DNA of 64,000 nucleotides from Archangium sp. (GCA_030681645.1 JAUXRX010000049.1:62001-126000), one strand, 5' to 3'; counted from the stretch's first letter, positions 16,812-25,736 are shown. Notes: generated by a model from the sequence alone, not told the origin. A program made the numbers and translations.

Positions 16812-17730
16812 GGATCTGTTCCAGCGCGTTCTCCGGCGCCGCGAGCACCGCGCCCTTCTCTTTCTTGAACCACGTCCACTGCCGCTTGGCGTAGTGGCGG
16901 GTCGCCTGCGCGGTGTCCTCGAGCGCCTTGTGCTTCGTGAGCGTGCCGTCGAGCACCTGCAGCGCCTGCAGGTAGCCCACCGCGCGCATCGGGGCGGCCT
17001 CGCGGTAGCCCTTCGCCACCAGCGCCCGCGTCTCGTCGAGCAGGCCGGCCTCGTACATCTTCCTCGTGCGCAGGTTGATCGCCTCGTAGACCTTCTCGCG
17101 CGGCGGGTTGAGCACGAAGAGCCGGTACTCGTAGCGATCGGCGGCGAAGGCGTGCTCGTCGCGGTGCTCGCTGGCCGGTTTGCCCGTGAGCTGGTGGATC
17201 TCGAGCGCGCGGATCACTCGCAGGCGGTCCTGCACCGGGTGCTTCGCCGCGGTGACCGGGTCCACCTTCGCGAGGCGCGCGTGCAGGGCCTCGTTCCCTT
17301 CGCGGTCGGCGAAGGCCTCGAGCTCGGCTCGCAGTGCTTCATCTCGTGACGGACCGGGCATCACCCCGTGCAGGAGCACGCGCAGGTAGAGGCCGGTGCC
17401 TCCCACCACGACGACTCGTTTGCCCCGGGACTGGATGTCGGCGATCGCGGCGTCGGCCAGCTTGCCGAAGCGTGCGGCAGAGAAGTCTTCCAGCGGATCG
17501 GCGATCGAGATGAGGTGGTGGGGGATCGCCGCCAGCTCGGCTGCCGAGGGTTTGGCCGTGCCGATGTCGAAGTGGCGGTAGACCTGCTGGGAATCGGCGC
17601 TGATGATCTCGGCGTTCAGGCGGCCTGCGATCTCGATCGCCAGGGCCGTCTTTCCGGAGGCCGTTGGACCAGCGATCACGAGCAGCGGTTTGCCCTCTCC
17701 CCCTCGGGGAGAGGGAGGCACTTCGTTCAC
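16798..17730 (-). CDS. miaA: tRNA dimethylallyltransferase
   Basis: A 310-residue MiaA, which transfers a dimethylallyl group to A37 of tRNAs reading UNN codons. The P-loop GPTASGKT lies at residues ~20-27, followed by SADSQQVYRHFDIGTAKPS (substrate tRNA and prenyl recognition) and GGTGLYLR. The GTG start overlaps the stop of the TlpA-like gene (GTGA). Codons ~6-13 (PPSPRGGEG) are the translation of a REP-like palindrome at 17693-17715, so the N-terminus looks altered by a repeat insertion. Everything from KPLLVIAG on is normal. Confidence 0.95.
   Translation of the reverse strand: MNEVPPSPRGGEGKPLLVIAGPTASGKTALAIEIAGRLNAEIISADSQQVYRHFDIGTAKPSAAELAAIPHHLISIADPLEDFSAARFGKLADAAIADIQSRGKRVVVVGGTGLYLRVLLHGVMPGPSRDEALRAELEAFADREGNEALHARLAKVDPVTAAKHPVQDRLRVIRALEIHQLTGKPASEHRDEHAFAADRYEYRLFVLNPPREKVYEAINLRTRKMYEAGLLDETRALVAKGYREAAPMRAVGYLQALQVLDGTLTKHKALEDTAQATRHYAKRQWTWFKKEKGAVLAAPENALEQILSGA
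17693..17715. repeat. REP-like palindrome, copy A (inside miaA)
   Basis: CCCTCTCCCC, three bases, then GGGGAGAGGG form a perfect 10-bp palindrome. The same core recurs at 20503, 44878 and 46686. This copy lies within the first codons of miaA rather than between genes. Confidence 0.75.
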
Positions 17731-18275
17731 TTCTTGAGCCCCAGCGCGCTCTCGACTTCCTTCGCCAGCAGCTCGGCGCCGTCCTGCGAGTAGCCGCGGT
17801 GCACCGCGCTGATCGTTCCGTCAGGGCGCACCATGAAGAGCGAGGGCAGCGGGCTCTTCGTGCCCAGCCAGCGCCGCGCCACGATGTTGAACCGGTCCTT
17901 CGCCACCGGGAAGGTCACCTTGTTCTCCGCGATCAGGTCCGACACCTTCTTCTGCCCCTCGGGCTCGGTGTCGATCGCCACCATCATGATCCGCAGCCCG
18001 TTCGCCTTGTGCTGCTCGTGGAGCTTCTGCAGGTACGGCATCTCCTTCTTACAGGGCCCGCAGAAGCTGGCCATGAACGACACCATCAACGCCTTGGTCT
18101 TCTTGTCCGTCGCCTCGGGGCCCACGTAGGTGTCGATGGCCACCGACGACTCCCCGAACTCCTTCGCGTTGTAGACGGGCAGACGGAAGGTGGGGACCGG
18201 CTTGTCCACCTCGGCGAGGTCCTCGGCGAGGACCGGCGCAGCGATGAGGGCGAGCAGGAGAATATTTCGGTTCAT
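17727..18275 (-). CDS. TlpA/ResA-like thiol-disulfide oxidoreductase
   Basis: A 182-residue thioredoxin-fold protein with a signal peptide (NRNILLLALIAAPVLA) and the redox motif FCGPCKK at residues ~77-83, preceded by a hydrophobic strand (ALMVSFMAS). The cis-proline region is LPSLFMVRPDG. It should reduce or transfer disulfides in the periplasm, for example in cytochrome maturation. ATG 18275 was chosen because it starts the signal peptide. It is followed by miaA with a four-base overlap and preceded by hisS. Confidence 0.88.
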   Translation of the reverse strand: MNRNILLLALIAAPVLAEDLAEVDKPVPTFRLPVYNAKEFGESSVAIDTYVGPEATDKKTKALMVSFMASFCGPCKKEMPYLQKLHEQHKANGLRIMMVAIDTEPEGQKKVSDLIAENKVTFPVAKDRFNIVARRWLGTKSPLPSLFMVRPDGTISAVHRGYSQDGAELLAKEVESALGLKK

Positions 18276-18306
18276 GTGTGCAGACCTCGGGGGGAACAAG
18301 CGTGTT

Positions 18307-19611
18307 TCACGACGGCCGCTTGCTTGCCGCATTCAGCCACGCCCGGAGCCCGTCGAGGGAGATTTCGACCTGCTCCCTCGGTGCGTCTTTCGGCAGGCGC
18401 ATGTTGTCGATCTTCAGCTTCCCTGACTTGTGTTCGTCACCACCGTAGCCAGCGAACCAGGCGGCGTTCACCTTGCTGGCGCGCTCCTTCTGCTTGCCCA
18501 GCTTGTTGCCCCCGCGCGGGTCAAAGTCGACGTCGAAGCCCTCGTTTCGCAGGCGCATCACCAGCGCGATGGCGTCATCCCGCTCAGGCCCTTCGAACGT
18601 GCCGATGAACAAGGTCGGTCCACCCCGCTCCACCGGCTTGAGCTTCTCGACCAGCAGCACCAGGCGATCGAGCCCCATGGCGAAACCCACCGCGGGCTTC
18701 TCGGGTCCACCCAGCTCGTGCACCAGGCGATCGTAGCGGCCACCACCACACACGGTTCCGGCGGTGCCCAGCGCGTTCTCGCCCTTCGGCTGGTAGATGA
18801 ACTCGAAGGTGGTGCGCGTGTAGTAGTCGAGCCCGCGCACCAGGCGTCGATCGAGCTCGAAGGGAATGCCGAGCTTCGTCAGCATGCGCTGCACGTCGTC
18901 GAAGTGTTTCTTCGAGCCCTCGTCGATGGAGTCGAGGATCGTCGGCGCCGAGGCGATCGCGTCCTGCAGCGCCGGCTCCTTCGAGTCGAGCAGGCGCATG
19001 GTGTTCTTCTCGTAGGCGAGCTTCGCCTCGGCGCTCATCACTTCGAGCACGGGCGCGAAGTGCTGCTTGAGCGCCTCGAGGTAGGCCGGTCGGGTCGAGC
19101 CATCGCCCAGCGAGTTCAGGTGCAGCACGACGTCGGGCACGCCGATCTGCTTGAAGAACGCATCACACAGCGCGATCACCTCGACGTCCTGTGCCGGGTC
19201 GAGCGCGCCGTAGGCCTCCGCGCCCAGTTGGTAGAACTGGCGGTAGCGCCCGGTCTTCATGCGCTCGTAGCGGAACATCGGGCCCATGTAGAACCAGCGC
19301 GTGAGCGGCTCGGTGTTGGCGATGCTGTGCTCGATGTACGCGCGCGCGGCGGGCGCGGTGCCCTCGGGGCGCATGGAGATGGACCGGTCACCCTTGTCGG
19401 TGAACGTGTACATCTCCTTGCCGACGATCTCAGTCACCTCGCCCACGCTGCGCACGAAGAGCGCAGTTTCTTCGACGATGGGCGTGCGGATCTCGGAGTA
19501 GCCGTAGCGCGCGAAGAGCGAGCGGGCGATGCCCTCGATGCGCTGCCAGATCTCGATCTGCGGAGAGCGGAGATCGTTCATCCCCTTCACGCCTGCGAAC
19601 TTCGTACTCAC
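18307..19611 (-). CDS. hisS: Histidyl-tRNA synthetase
   Basis: A 434-residue class II synthetase that charges tRNA-His. Motif 1 region (IRTPIVEETALF), motif 2 (SMRPEGTAPAARAYIEH, ~residues 80-96), the histidine-binding segments RGLDYYTRTTFEF and CGGGRYDRLV, and motif 3 (GFAMGLDRLVLL) are all present, followed by an anticodon-binding domain. The GTG start overlaps the psd stop by four bases, so psd, hisS, the TlpA-like gene and miaA may form one operon. Confidence 0.97.
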   Translation of the reverse strand: MSTKFAGVKGMNDLRSPQIEIWQRIEGIARSLFARYGYSEIRTPIVEETALFVRSVGEVTEIVGKEMYTFTDKGDRSISMRPEGTAPAARAYIEHSIANTEPLTRWFYMGPMFRYERMKTGRYRQFYQLGAEAYGALDPAQDVEVIALCDAFFKQIGVPDVVLHLNSLGDGSTRPAYLEALKQHFAPVLEVMSAEAKLAYEKNTMRLLDSKEPALQDAIASAPTILDSIDEGSKKHFDDVQRMLTKLGIPFELDRRLVRGLDYYTRTTFEFIYQPKGENALGTAGTVCGGGRYDRLVHELGGPEKPAVGFAMGLDRLVLLVEKLKPVERGGPTLFIGTFEGPERDDAIALVMRLRNEGFDVDFDPRGGNKLGKQKERASKVNAAWFAGYGGDEHKSGKLKIDNMRLPKDAPREQVEISLDGLRAWLNAASKRPS

Positions 19612-20450
19612 GTGATCACTCCGATTCGCTGGCCCAGCACCACGGGGGAATCAGGGAGCAGCGACGGTTCCCAGGTCATCTTTCCCCGCTGGAAGAGCAT
19701 GATCACCGTCGAGCCCATCTCGAACATGCCGATCTCGGCGCCCTTCTCGATGGCGATGGGCCGCGGGTAGGTGTGGCCCTTCGCGGGCTGCCCCTGGTGC
19801 GTGACGATCTCGTCGTAGGCGGCGTGAATGCGGCTCACGCAGGTCGCGCCCACCGCGATGTACGCGCAGGCGCCCGCCGGCGTGTCGAGGTAGGTGATCA
19901 GCCGCTCGTTGATGGCGAAGAGCGCGTCCTTGGTGCGCACCGACATTCCATTCACCGGCCAGAACTCACCGGGCAGGTACTGGTAGCCCGTGATGAACCC
20001 CGGCAGCGGCGAGTGGAAGCGGTGGTAGTCGCGCGGCGAGAGGTAGAGGGTCGCGAACGAGCCGCCGTCGAAGTCGAGCGCGCGCCGCGCGTCACCAAGC
20101 AACTTGTCCACGGGGAAGCTGATGCCCTTGGCCTGCAGGCAGGCGCCCCGCTCGATCTGGCCAATCTGTGACACGTGGGCATCGACGGGGCTGGCCACCA
20201 CCTTCTGACCCATGTCGATGGTCCGGCGACCGGGCTTGAGCTTGCGGGTGAAGAAGGCGCCGAAGGTCGGGTAGTCCTCGATGGTGCCCTCGGCTTCTTC
20301 GAGGTTCACGTCGTACTGCTTCGCGAACAGGCGCATCGCGGCCTGGTGCACGGCGGCGGGTACGGGGGCCCGGGTGGCTTTGCCGACGGCCAGGGACAGG
20401 GCCGACTTCGGCAACAACCGCATCAACGTCATGAAGGTCTGATCGCGCAT
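19608..20450 (-). CDS. psd: Phosphatidylserine decarboxylase
   Basis: A 280-residue proenzyme that makes phosphatidylethanolamine from phosphatidylserine at the inner membrane. Diagnostic segments are TFGAFFTRKLKPG, DYHRFHSPLPG, and EMGSTVIMLF near residue 250, where self-cleavage at Gly-Ser yields the pyruvoyl group. ATG 20450 was chosen because it fits the family N-terminus; the frame is open further upstream, through a REP-like palindrome, but that part is not Psd-like. Its stop overlaps the hisS start. Confidence 0.95.
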   Translation of the reverse strand: MRDQTFMTLMRLLPKSALSLAVGKATRAPVPAAVHQAAMRLFAKQYDVNLEEAEGTIEDYPTFGAFFTRKLKPGRRTIDMGQKVVASPVDAHVSQIGQIERGACLQAKGISFPVDKLLGDARRALDFDGGSFATLYLSPRDYHRFHSPLPGFITGYQYLPGEFWPVNGMSVRTKDALFAINERLITYLDTPAGACAYIAVGATCVSRIHAAYDEIVTHQGQPAKGHTYPRPIAIEKGAEIGMFEMGSTVIMLFQRGKMTWEPSLLPDSPVVLGQRIGVIT

Positions 20451-20502
20451 CGGGGACCCGAGCGTTCTCGCCCCGGGCGCGACTCCTCGCAAGGTTTGTT
20501 TG

Positions 20503-20537
20503 CCCTCTCCCCGACCCTCTCCCCCGCGGGGAGAGGG
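20503..20537. repeat. REP-like palindrome, copy B
   Basis: CCCTCTCCCC at 20503-20512, a partly repeated CCCTCTCCCCC, and GGGGAGAGGG at 20528-20537 form a palindromic element between the phosphoesterase gene and psd. Confidence 0.75.
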
Positions 20538-20551
20538 AGGCAGGGTCGGAC

Positions 20552-21283
20552 TCAGACGCCGAGGAAGAGGCGCTTGCCGAAGTTGAGCGCCAGGTCGGCG
20601 TCGAAGATGCGCTGCGCCGAGGCCTGGATGTCGTACTCCACGCGCACGTACTCGACGGTGCGCGCCTCGGTGTCGTGGATCACGAAGCACGAGCGGTTGT
20701 CGTAGTCGCGCGGCTGGCCGACCGAGCCGACGCTGATGATGTACTTGTACCCCTTGCGGATGCCGAACTTCTGGGCGACCACGTCGTTCACCTCGCCCGA
20801 GCCGATCGCGAAGGCCTTGCAGAGGTGGCTGTGGCCGATGAAGGTGACCTCGGGCAGATCGCCCGAGAACGGGGTCAACTCGCGGGCCTGCTCGAGGGCG
20901 AAGATGTACTCGTAGCTGCGGGGCTCGACCGGGGAGCCGTGGCAGAAGCCCACGTCGCCGATGCGGTAGGTGTACGGGAGGCTCCGCAGCCAGGCGAGGT
21001 TCTCGTCGTTGAGCACGTTCGCCGACCAGTCGAGGGCGTGGCGGGCAGCGTCGTAATAGAACGAGTAGTCCATGCGCCCGGCGACGGCGGCGTCGTGGTT
21101 GCCGAGCAGCGTGACCTCGGCGTTCTCGCGCACCAGCTCGCAGCACGGGTTCGGCGAGGCGCCGTAGCCCACCACGTCACCGAGGCTGACGATGCGATCG
21201 ACCTTCTGCTTGTCGATGGTCTTCAGGACTTCGGTGAGCGCTTCGATGTTGCTGTGGATGTCGGAGATGATGGCGATCCGCAA
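20552..21283 (-). CDS. Metallophosphoesterase (YfcE/diadenosine-phosphatase-like)
   Basis: A 243-residue calcineurin-like phosphoesterase with the full set of metal-binding motifs: SDIHSN (residues ~7-12), GDVVGYG (~39-45), GNHDAAV (~61-67), and GHSH (~150). It hydrolyses phosphoester bonds of an unknown substrate in the cytoplasm; there is no signal peptide. The start is TTG with GAGGAG four bases upstream; no closer ATG or GTG matches the fold. Confidence 0.88.
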   Translation of the reverse strand: MRIAIISDIHSNIEALTEVLKTIDKQKVDRIVSLGDVVGYGASPNPCCELVRENAEVTLLGNHDAAVAGRMDYSFYYDAARHALDWSANVLNDENLAWLRSLPYTYRIGDVGFCHGSPVEPRSYEYIFALEQARELTPFSGDLPEVTFIGHSHLCKAFAIGSGEVNDVVAQKFGIRKGYKYIISVGSVGQPRDYDNRSCFVIHDTEARTVEYVRVEYDIQASAQRIFDADLALNFGKRLFLGV

Positions 21284-21322
21284 TGCGCTCCTCGTGTTCC
21301 GGGTCCTACGGGGCGAAAGGAT

Positions 21323-21661
21323 TCAGTTACTGATCTGCTGCTTCGAAGGCGAGCGATCTTCTTCGATCAAGCGACGAATCGCATCGCGGATGCGGTCATT
21401 GAGCTCTTCGAACACCAGCCCCATGCCCGGAGGCCCGCCCTGCCCTTCATTCCGGCTCCACACCACCCTCGCTGGCGCCTCGACGCCGTCCGTCCCGAAC
21501 CGCAACGTCGCCTTGCTGCCCTGCTCGAGGGGCGTGCTCGTTCGCACGAAGATGCCCCCCTCGCTCAGGTTGCCGATGCGCGCGTAGACAGTGATGTTCT
21601 CACCTTCGCACCAGCAGCGAAGGCGAGAGGCAACGCGCTCGAACTTCCGATTGTCACTCAC
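21323..21661 (-). CDS. PilZ-domain protein
   Basis: A 112-residue single-domain PilZ protein, a likely cyclic di-GMP sensor. The N-terminal arginines (RKFERVASRLR) and NLSEGGIFV (the [D/N]xSxxG motif) are the two parts of the c-di-GMP site and both are present. The C-terminus is a helical tail. It starts at GTG and is divergent from pyruvate kinase. A second PilZ-like gene lies at 23580. Confidence 0.85.
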   Translation of the reverse strand: MSDNRKFERVASRLRCWCEGENITVYARIGNLSEGGIFVRTSTPLEQGSKATLRFGTDGVEAPARVVWSRNEGQGGPPGMGLVFEELNDRIRDAIRRLIEEDRSPSKQQISN

Positions 21662-21810
21662 TGCCAGGCCTCCGAATGACGCAAGGAACTACTCCTGCGC
21701 TCCCCCCGGATGGCACTTCACCGCCACCGCAGGTGCAGCGTAGAAAGCTCATCTCCTGAGCGTCAACCGGGGCATTTTCCCGACACGGCCTCACAAACCC
21801 CCGGAGCCTC

Positions 21811-23205
21811 ATGCGCAAAGCCCGAATCATCTGCACCCTTGGCCCCTCTTCCTCGACGGCGGAGGTGCTCGAAGCGATGGTGCTGGCGGGCATGGACGTG
21901 GCCCGCCTGAACTTCTCCCACGGCACCCACGAAGACCACCGGGCGCGGGTGGACCTGCTGCGGAAGGTGTCGAAGAAGACGGGAAAGCCGATCGCCCTGC
22001 TCCAGGACATCCAGGGGCCGAAGATCCGCCTGGGCAAGTTCGAGGGCGGGGTCACCGAGATCATCTCGGGGCAGAAGGTGACGCTCACCACCCGGAAGGT
22101 GCTGGGCGGCGGAGGCGTGCTGCCCACCCCCATCACCTCGCTGACCCGCGACGTGAAGAAGGGAGACCCGGTGCTGCTCGACGACGGCCGGGTGCGCCTC
22201 GAGGTGCTGTCGGTCAAGGGCAAGGACATCGCCTGCCGGGTGCTGGTGGGCGGCGTGCTGAAAGACAACAAGGGCATCAACCTGCCGGGCGCCGCGGTCT
22301 CGGTGCCCACGCTGACCGGCAAGGACATCGCCGATCTCCGCTTCGGCCAGGAGCTGGGGGTGGACTACGTGGCCCTGTCCTTCGTGCGCACCGCGAAGGA
22401 CGTGCGCCAGGCCCGCCAGTACGTGGCGAAGCTGGGCACGCCGCTCATCGCGAAGATCGAGAAGCCGCAGGCGGTGGCCGACCTCGACGCGATCGCCCTG
22501 GCGTCCGACGGCATCATGATCGCCCGCGGCGATCTCGGCGTCGAGATGCCGATCGAGCAACTGCCGGGCATTCAGAAGGCAGCGGTGACGGCGGCGAACG
22601 CGCGCGGCGGGCTGGTGATCGTCGCCACCGAGATGCTCGAGAGCATGGTGCACAGCCCCCGCCCCACCCGCGCCGAGGTCTCTGACGTCGCCAACGCGAT
22701 CTACGACGGGGCCGACGCGGTGATGCTCTCGGGCGAGACCGCCGCGGGCAAACACCCGGTCGAGACGATCAGGATGATGGCGAAGATCGTGCTCGAGGCC
22801 GAGCGGAGGAACCCGTTCCGCGCCCAGCCGTTCCAGGCGACCAGCGACATCTCGACCGGCGTGGCGGCGGCGGCGGTGAGCGCGGCAGACCGGCTGCAGT
22901 CGGCGGCGATCGTGGCGTTCACGGAGAGCGGGCAGACGGCGCGGTTGATCTCCGAGCTTCGGCCCCGCTCGCGCATCGTGGCGCTCACGCCTCACGCCGC
23001 GATGGTGCGGCGCATGGCGCTGTACTGGGGCATCACCGGGCACGTGGCCCCGCGGCTCACCTCGACCGACGCGATGATCCAGGCGGTGCGGCGGCTGTGC
23101 TCGCAGGAGGGCTGGGCGAAGCCGGGACAGACCGTGGTGATCGTCGCGGGCACCCCGCTGAGCCAGCCGGGGAACACGAACCTGATGACCGTGCGGCGCA
23201 TGTAG
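21811..23205 (+). CDS. pyk: Pyruvate kinase
   Basis: A 464-residue enzyme that makes pyruvate and ATP from phosphoenolpyruvate and ADP. The N-terminus KARIICTLGPSS, LNFSHGTHEDH, the metal/substrate segment DGIMIARGDLGVEMP, and TEMLESMVHSPRPTRAEVSD are standard. The C-terminal regulatory domain (residues ~345-464) is present. GGAG lies 6 bases before the ATG. A 256-bp dispersed repeat begins 35 bases after its stop. Confidence 0.96.
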   Translation: MRKARIICTLGPSSSTAEVLEAMVLAGMDVARLNFSHGTHEDHRARVDLLRKVSKKTGKPIALLQDIQGPKIRLGKFEGGVTEIISGQKVTLTTRKVLGGGGVLPTPITSLTRDVKKGDPVLLDDGRVRLEVLSVKGKDIACRVLVGGVLKDNKGINLPGAAVSVPTLTGKDIADLRFGQELGVDYVALSFVRTAKDVRQARQYVAKLGTPLIAKIEKPQAVADLDAIALASDGIMIARGDLGVEMPIEQLPGIQKAAVTAANARGGLVIVATEMLESMVHSPRPTRAEVSDVANAIYDGADAVMLSGETAAGKHPVETIRMMAKIVLEAERRNPFRAQPFQATSDISTGVAAAAVSAADRLQSAAIVAFTESGQTARLISELRPRSRIVALTPHAAMVRRMALYWGITGHVAPRLTSTDAMIQAVRRLCSQEGWAKPGQTVVIVAGTPLSQPGNTNLMTVRRM

Positions 23206-23239
23206 CCGGCAACGGACAGCCCGCCGTCGCGTCTTGACG

Positions 23240-23495
23240 GCCCTGAGGGGAGGGGGGGCATGGTTTGCCCCGTGCTCATTGCGCGCAGGCCTCTCGACCG
23301 CGGGCAAAGACCCGAGCGTGACGAATTGCCGCAAAGTGTGACGCGAGAGACCAGCGTACAGCTTCCTGTACGCTGGTACCTTTCGTGGCCCTTGAAGCGT
23401 CGAAGGCTGAATCAGCGCGTCAACAAGCGCCCGCAGTGAGGGGCCTGTGCGAGTCGAGCACCGGCCGAAGACCCAGCCCGACCACCCCTTCCCCG
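23240..23495. repeat. Dispersed ~257-bp repeat, copy 1
   Basis: This stretch fills most of the 374-base gap between pyk and the next gene. It is about 80% identical by eye to 32360-32617. Shared blocks include GTGACGAATTGCCGCAAAGT, GAAGCGTCGAAG, GTGCGAGTCGAGCAC and CAGCCCGACCACC. At 23351-23376 it holds a perfect 11-bp inverted repeat with a four-base loop. No gene of known type is seen in it; the rest of the gap (23496-23579) holds only a TAAACT box, 13 bases before the next ATG. Confidence 0.85.
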
Positions 23496-23579
23496 TGCGG
23501 TTCTGCCTCTCGACCGCACTCACGGCGCTCGTGGGACCACCGTTGCGGCGCGAAGCTGCCTAAACTGTCAGTCGCTCGC

Positions 23580-23951
23580 ATGACGACCCCGAGACCCGTT
23601 CGCTATCGCTGCGACATCGCCTCCCAGGTGGAGCTCGACAGCGGCGGTGACGCGACCCGCGCGAGGGTGCTCGAGCTCTCCGAGACGGGCGCGTTCATCG
23701 AGGAAGTGAAGGCGATCGACGACGTGCAGACCGGCGACGGCGGCATGATCGGCATTCCCCTGCCGGGCGGCGATCCCTGGGTGGCGCACATCCGCTTCAC
23801 CCGCGCAGGGTTCGGGCGCATCGACGTGCGCACGCCGCGCGCGGAGCACGTGAGCGTGTCGGTGCGTGGGTACGGGGTCGAGTTCGATCAGCTCGACGAC
23901 GACGAGCTCGAGCGCCTGCGCGACTTCCTCGAGCTGCTCGACAACAGGTGA
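23580..23951 (+). CDS. PilZ-like domain protein
   Basis: A 123-residue protein resembling a PilZ domain: VRYRCDIASQVELDS at the start and ARVLELSETGAFIE at residues ~30-44, with a partly conserved [D/N]xSxxG motif (ELSETG), so c-di-GMP binding is uncertain. The C-terminus has VRGYGVEFDQLDDDELERL, like other PilZ ends. ATG 23580 was chosen since it just precedes the domain. It is convergent with the gene that ends at 23965. Confidence 0.72.
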   Translation: MTTPRPVRYRCDIASQVELDSGGDATRARVLELSETGAFIEEVKAIDDVQTGDGGMIGIPLPGGDPWVAHIRFTRAGFGRIDVRTPRAEHVSVSVRGYGVEFDQLDDDELERLRDFLELLDNR

Positions 23952-23964
23952 GCGCCCCCCCGGG

Positions 23965-24612
23965 CTAGATCTTGCGGGCGGCGAAGTCGTAGATCTTCTC
24001 CACCGCGATCTGCCGGTAGCGCTCGACCTTGAGGCTGCGCTGCGCGCACTCGTGCACGAAGGCCGCTTCCTCCGCCACCCCTGCCTTGAGCCTGCGCTTC
24101 GCCTCGGCCTTGATCTGCGCGGCCGCCTCGTGCGGGTGGAAGCAGTACGACGCCGAGAAGTGCAGGTGCCCGCCGAACGGCAGCAGCCGGGCCTCGAGCA
24201 CGTCACTCACCTCGAGCCCCACGATCTGCCGGCGCTCGGTGACGTCCCAGGTGATGCCCGAGAAGAGCCCTCGCAGCCGCACCTCTCCATGGGCGATGCG
24301 GCGCACCTCGAAGATGCCGTGGATGGTCTCGGTCAACGAGCGGAAGGCTGCGGCCCGCTCGGGCACGTCTTCCCGCAGCGCCTGCTCATAGCGCTGCCGC
24401 GCGGGCGTCTTGCCGAAGTGTGGCGCCACCCGGTCGCAGGCGTAGTGCTCGAGGAACCCGGCCATGCGCTGCTCGAGCTGGCGGTCTTCGTCGAACACCT
24501 CGCCGTTCTTCTCGAACCACGCCGCGCGCGCCGCCAGGAGATCGGGCTTCGTCTCCTCCGGCGTGGCGAAGGCGATCAGCTCCTCGAGGAACGGGTGAGG
24601 CGCGGCGCTCAT
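23965..24612 (-). CDS. Hypothetical protein co-translated with carA
   Basis: A 215-residue soluble protein without signal peptide or membrane segment. It is mixed helical and strand, with a His/Phe-rich middle (GHLHFSASYCFHPHEAA) and a Lys/Arg-rich C-terminus. I recognise no family. Its ATG overlaps the carA stop (ATGA), so it is the last gene of the pyrB-pyrC-carA run and should be made with those enzymes, although a link to pyrimidine synthesis is only inferred from position. Confidence 0.72.
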   Translation of the reverse strand: MSAAPHPFLEELIAFATPEETKPDLLAARAAWFEKNGEVFDEDRQLEQRMAGFLEHYACDRVAPHFGKTPARQRYEQALREDVPERAAAFRSLTETIHGIFEVRRIAHGEVRLRGLFSGITWDVTERRQIVGLEVSDVLEARLLPFGGHLHFSASYCFHPHEAAAQIKAEAKRRLKAGVAEEAAFVHECAQRSLKVERYRQIAVEKIYDFAARKI

Positions 24613-25736
24613 CCTGGCTTCGAGGCGGCCATGACGTCGGCGAAGCGCTGGAAGAGGTAGCGCGCGTCGTGCGGGCCCGGCGAAGCCTCGGGGTGGTACT
24701 GCACCGAGAACGCACGGGCCCCCGGCACGGACAGGCCCTCGACCGTCTGGTCGTTCAGGTTGAGGTGGGTGACCTGGGCCTTGCCCTCGAGGCTCTTCGC
24801 GTCGACCGCGAAGCCGTGGTTCTGCGCGGTGATCTCGACCTTGCCCGTCGACAGGTCCTTCACCGGCTGGTTCGCGCCGCGGTGACCGAACTTCATCTTC
24901 CAGGTCTTGCCGCCCAGCGCGAGCGCGAGGATCTGGTGGCCCAGGCAGATGCCGAACACGGGCACCTTGCCCAACAGCGCGGCCACGGTCTTGTCCGCCC
25001 CCTTCACCGCCGCGGGATCGCCGGGGCCGTTGGTGAGGAAGACCCCGTCGGGCTTGCGCGAGAGGATCTCGTCGGCGGTCGCCCACGCGGGCACCACGGT
25101 GACGTGGCAGCCCACGTCGACCAGGAACTGCAGCATCGCCCGCTTGAGCCCGTAGTCGACCGCGACCACCCGGAAGCGCGCCGCCGGCGTCTTCACCACC
25201 GCCTCGCCGGCCAGCAGCTGCGGCGTCGGCTTCGACCACTCGTACACGGTCTTCGTCGAGATCACGGTCGCCAGGTCCATGCCCTCCATGCCGGGGGCCT
25301 TCTTCGCCTTCTCCACCAGGGCCTTCGCGCTGACGTCGTCGGTCGAGAGCACGCCCATCTGCGAGCCGTGCGTGCGGAGGTGGCGCACCAGGCGCCGCGT
25401 GTCGAGGCCCTCGATGCCGCCCACGCCGGAGCGCGCGAGGTACCTGTCGAGCGATTCCCTGCTGCGCCAGTTCGACGGCTCGGAATATTCGCGCACCACC
25501 ATGCCCACCGCGTGGGGCCGCCCCGACTCGTCGTCTTCGGGCGTGGTGCCCACGTTGCCCATCTGCGGGTACGCCATGGTGACGATCTGCCCGACGTACG
25601 AGGGATCGGTGAGGATCTCCTGGTAGCCGAACATCGAGGTGTTGAAGACCACCTCGCCCACCGTCTCGGCGGTCGCCCCGAAAGAGCGGCCTTCGAAGAG
25701 GGTTCCATCGGCCAGGGCCAGGACAGCTCGCTTCAC
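24609..25736 (-). CDS. carA: Carbamoyl-phosphate synthase small subunit
   Basis: A 375-residue glutaminase subunit that supplies ammonia to CarB for carbamoyl phosphate. The N-terminal CPSase domain (LADGTLFEGRSFG; GEVVFNTSMFGYQEILTDPS) is followed by a class I glutamine amidotransferase domain with the catalytic cysteine in FGICLGHQILAL (near residue 262) and His/Glu in YHPEASPGPHDA. The GTG start overlaps the pyrC stop (GTGA). carB is not in the window. Confidence 0.97.
   Translation of the reverse strand: MKRAVLALADGTLFEGRSFGATAETVGEVVFNTSMFGYQEILTDPSYVGQIVTMAYPQMGNVGTTPEDDESGRPHAVGMVVREYSEPSNWRSRESLDRYLARSGVGGIEGLDTRRLVRHLRTHGSQMGVLSTDDVSAKALVEKAKKAPGMEGMDLATVISTKTVYEWSKPTPQLLAGEAVVKTPAARFRVVAVDYGLKRAMLQFLVDVGCHVTVVPAWATADEILSRKPDGVFLTNGPGDPAAVKGADKTVAALLGKVPVFGICLGHQILALALGGKTWKMKFGHRGANQPVKDLSTGKVEITAQNHGFAVDAKSLEGKAQVTHLNLNDQTVEGLSVPGARAFSVQYHPEASPGPHDARYLFQRFADVMAASKPG

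Noticed and set aside
19608-21146. A long start for psd reaching into the phosphoesterase gene
   Set aside because: The extra part crosses a REP-like palindrome and the opposite frame of another gene; family similarity begins only after the ATG at 20450.
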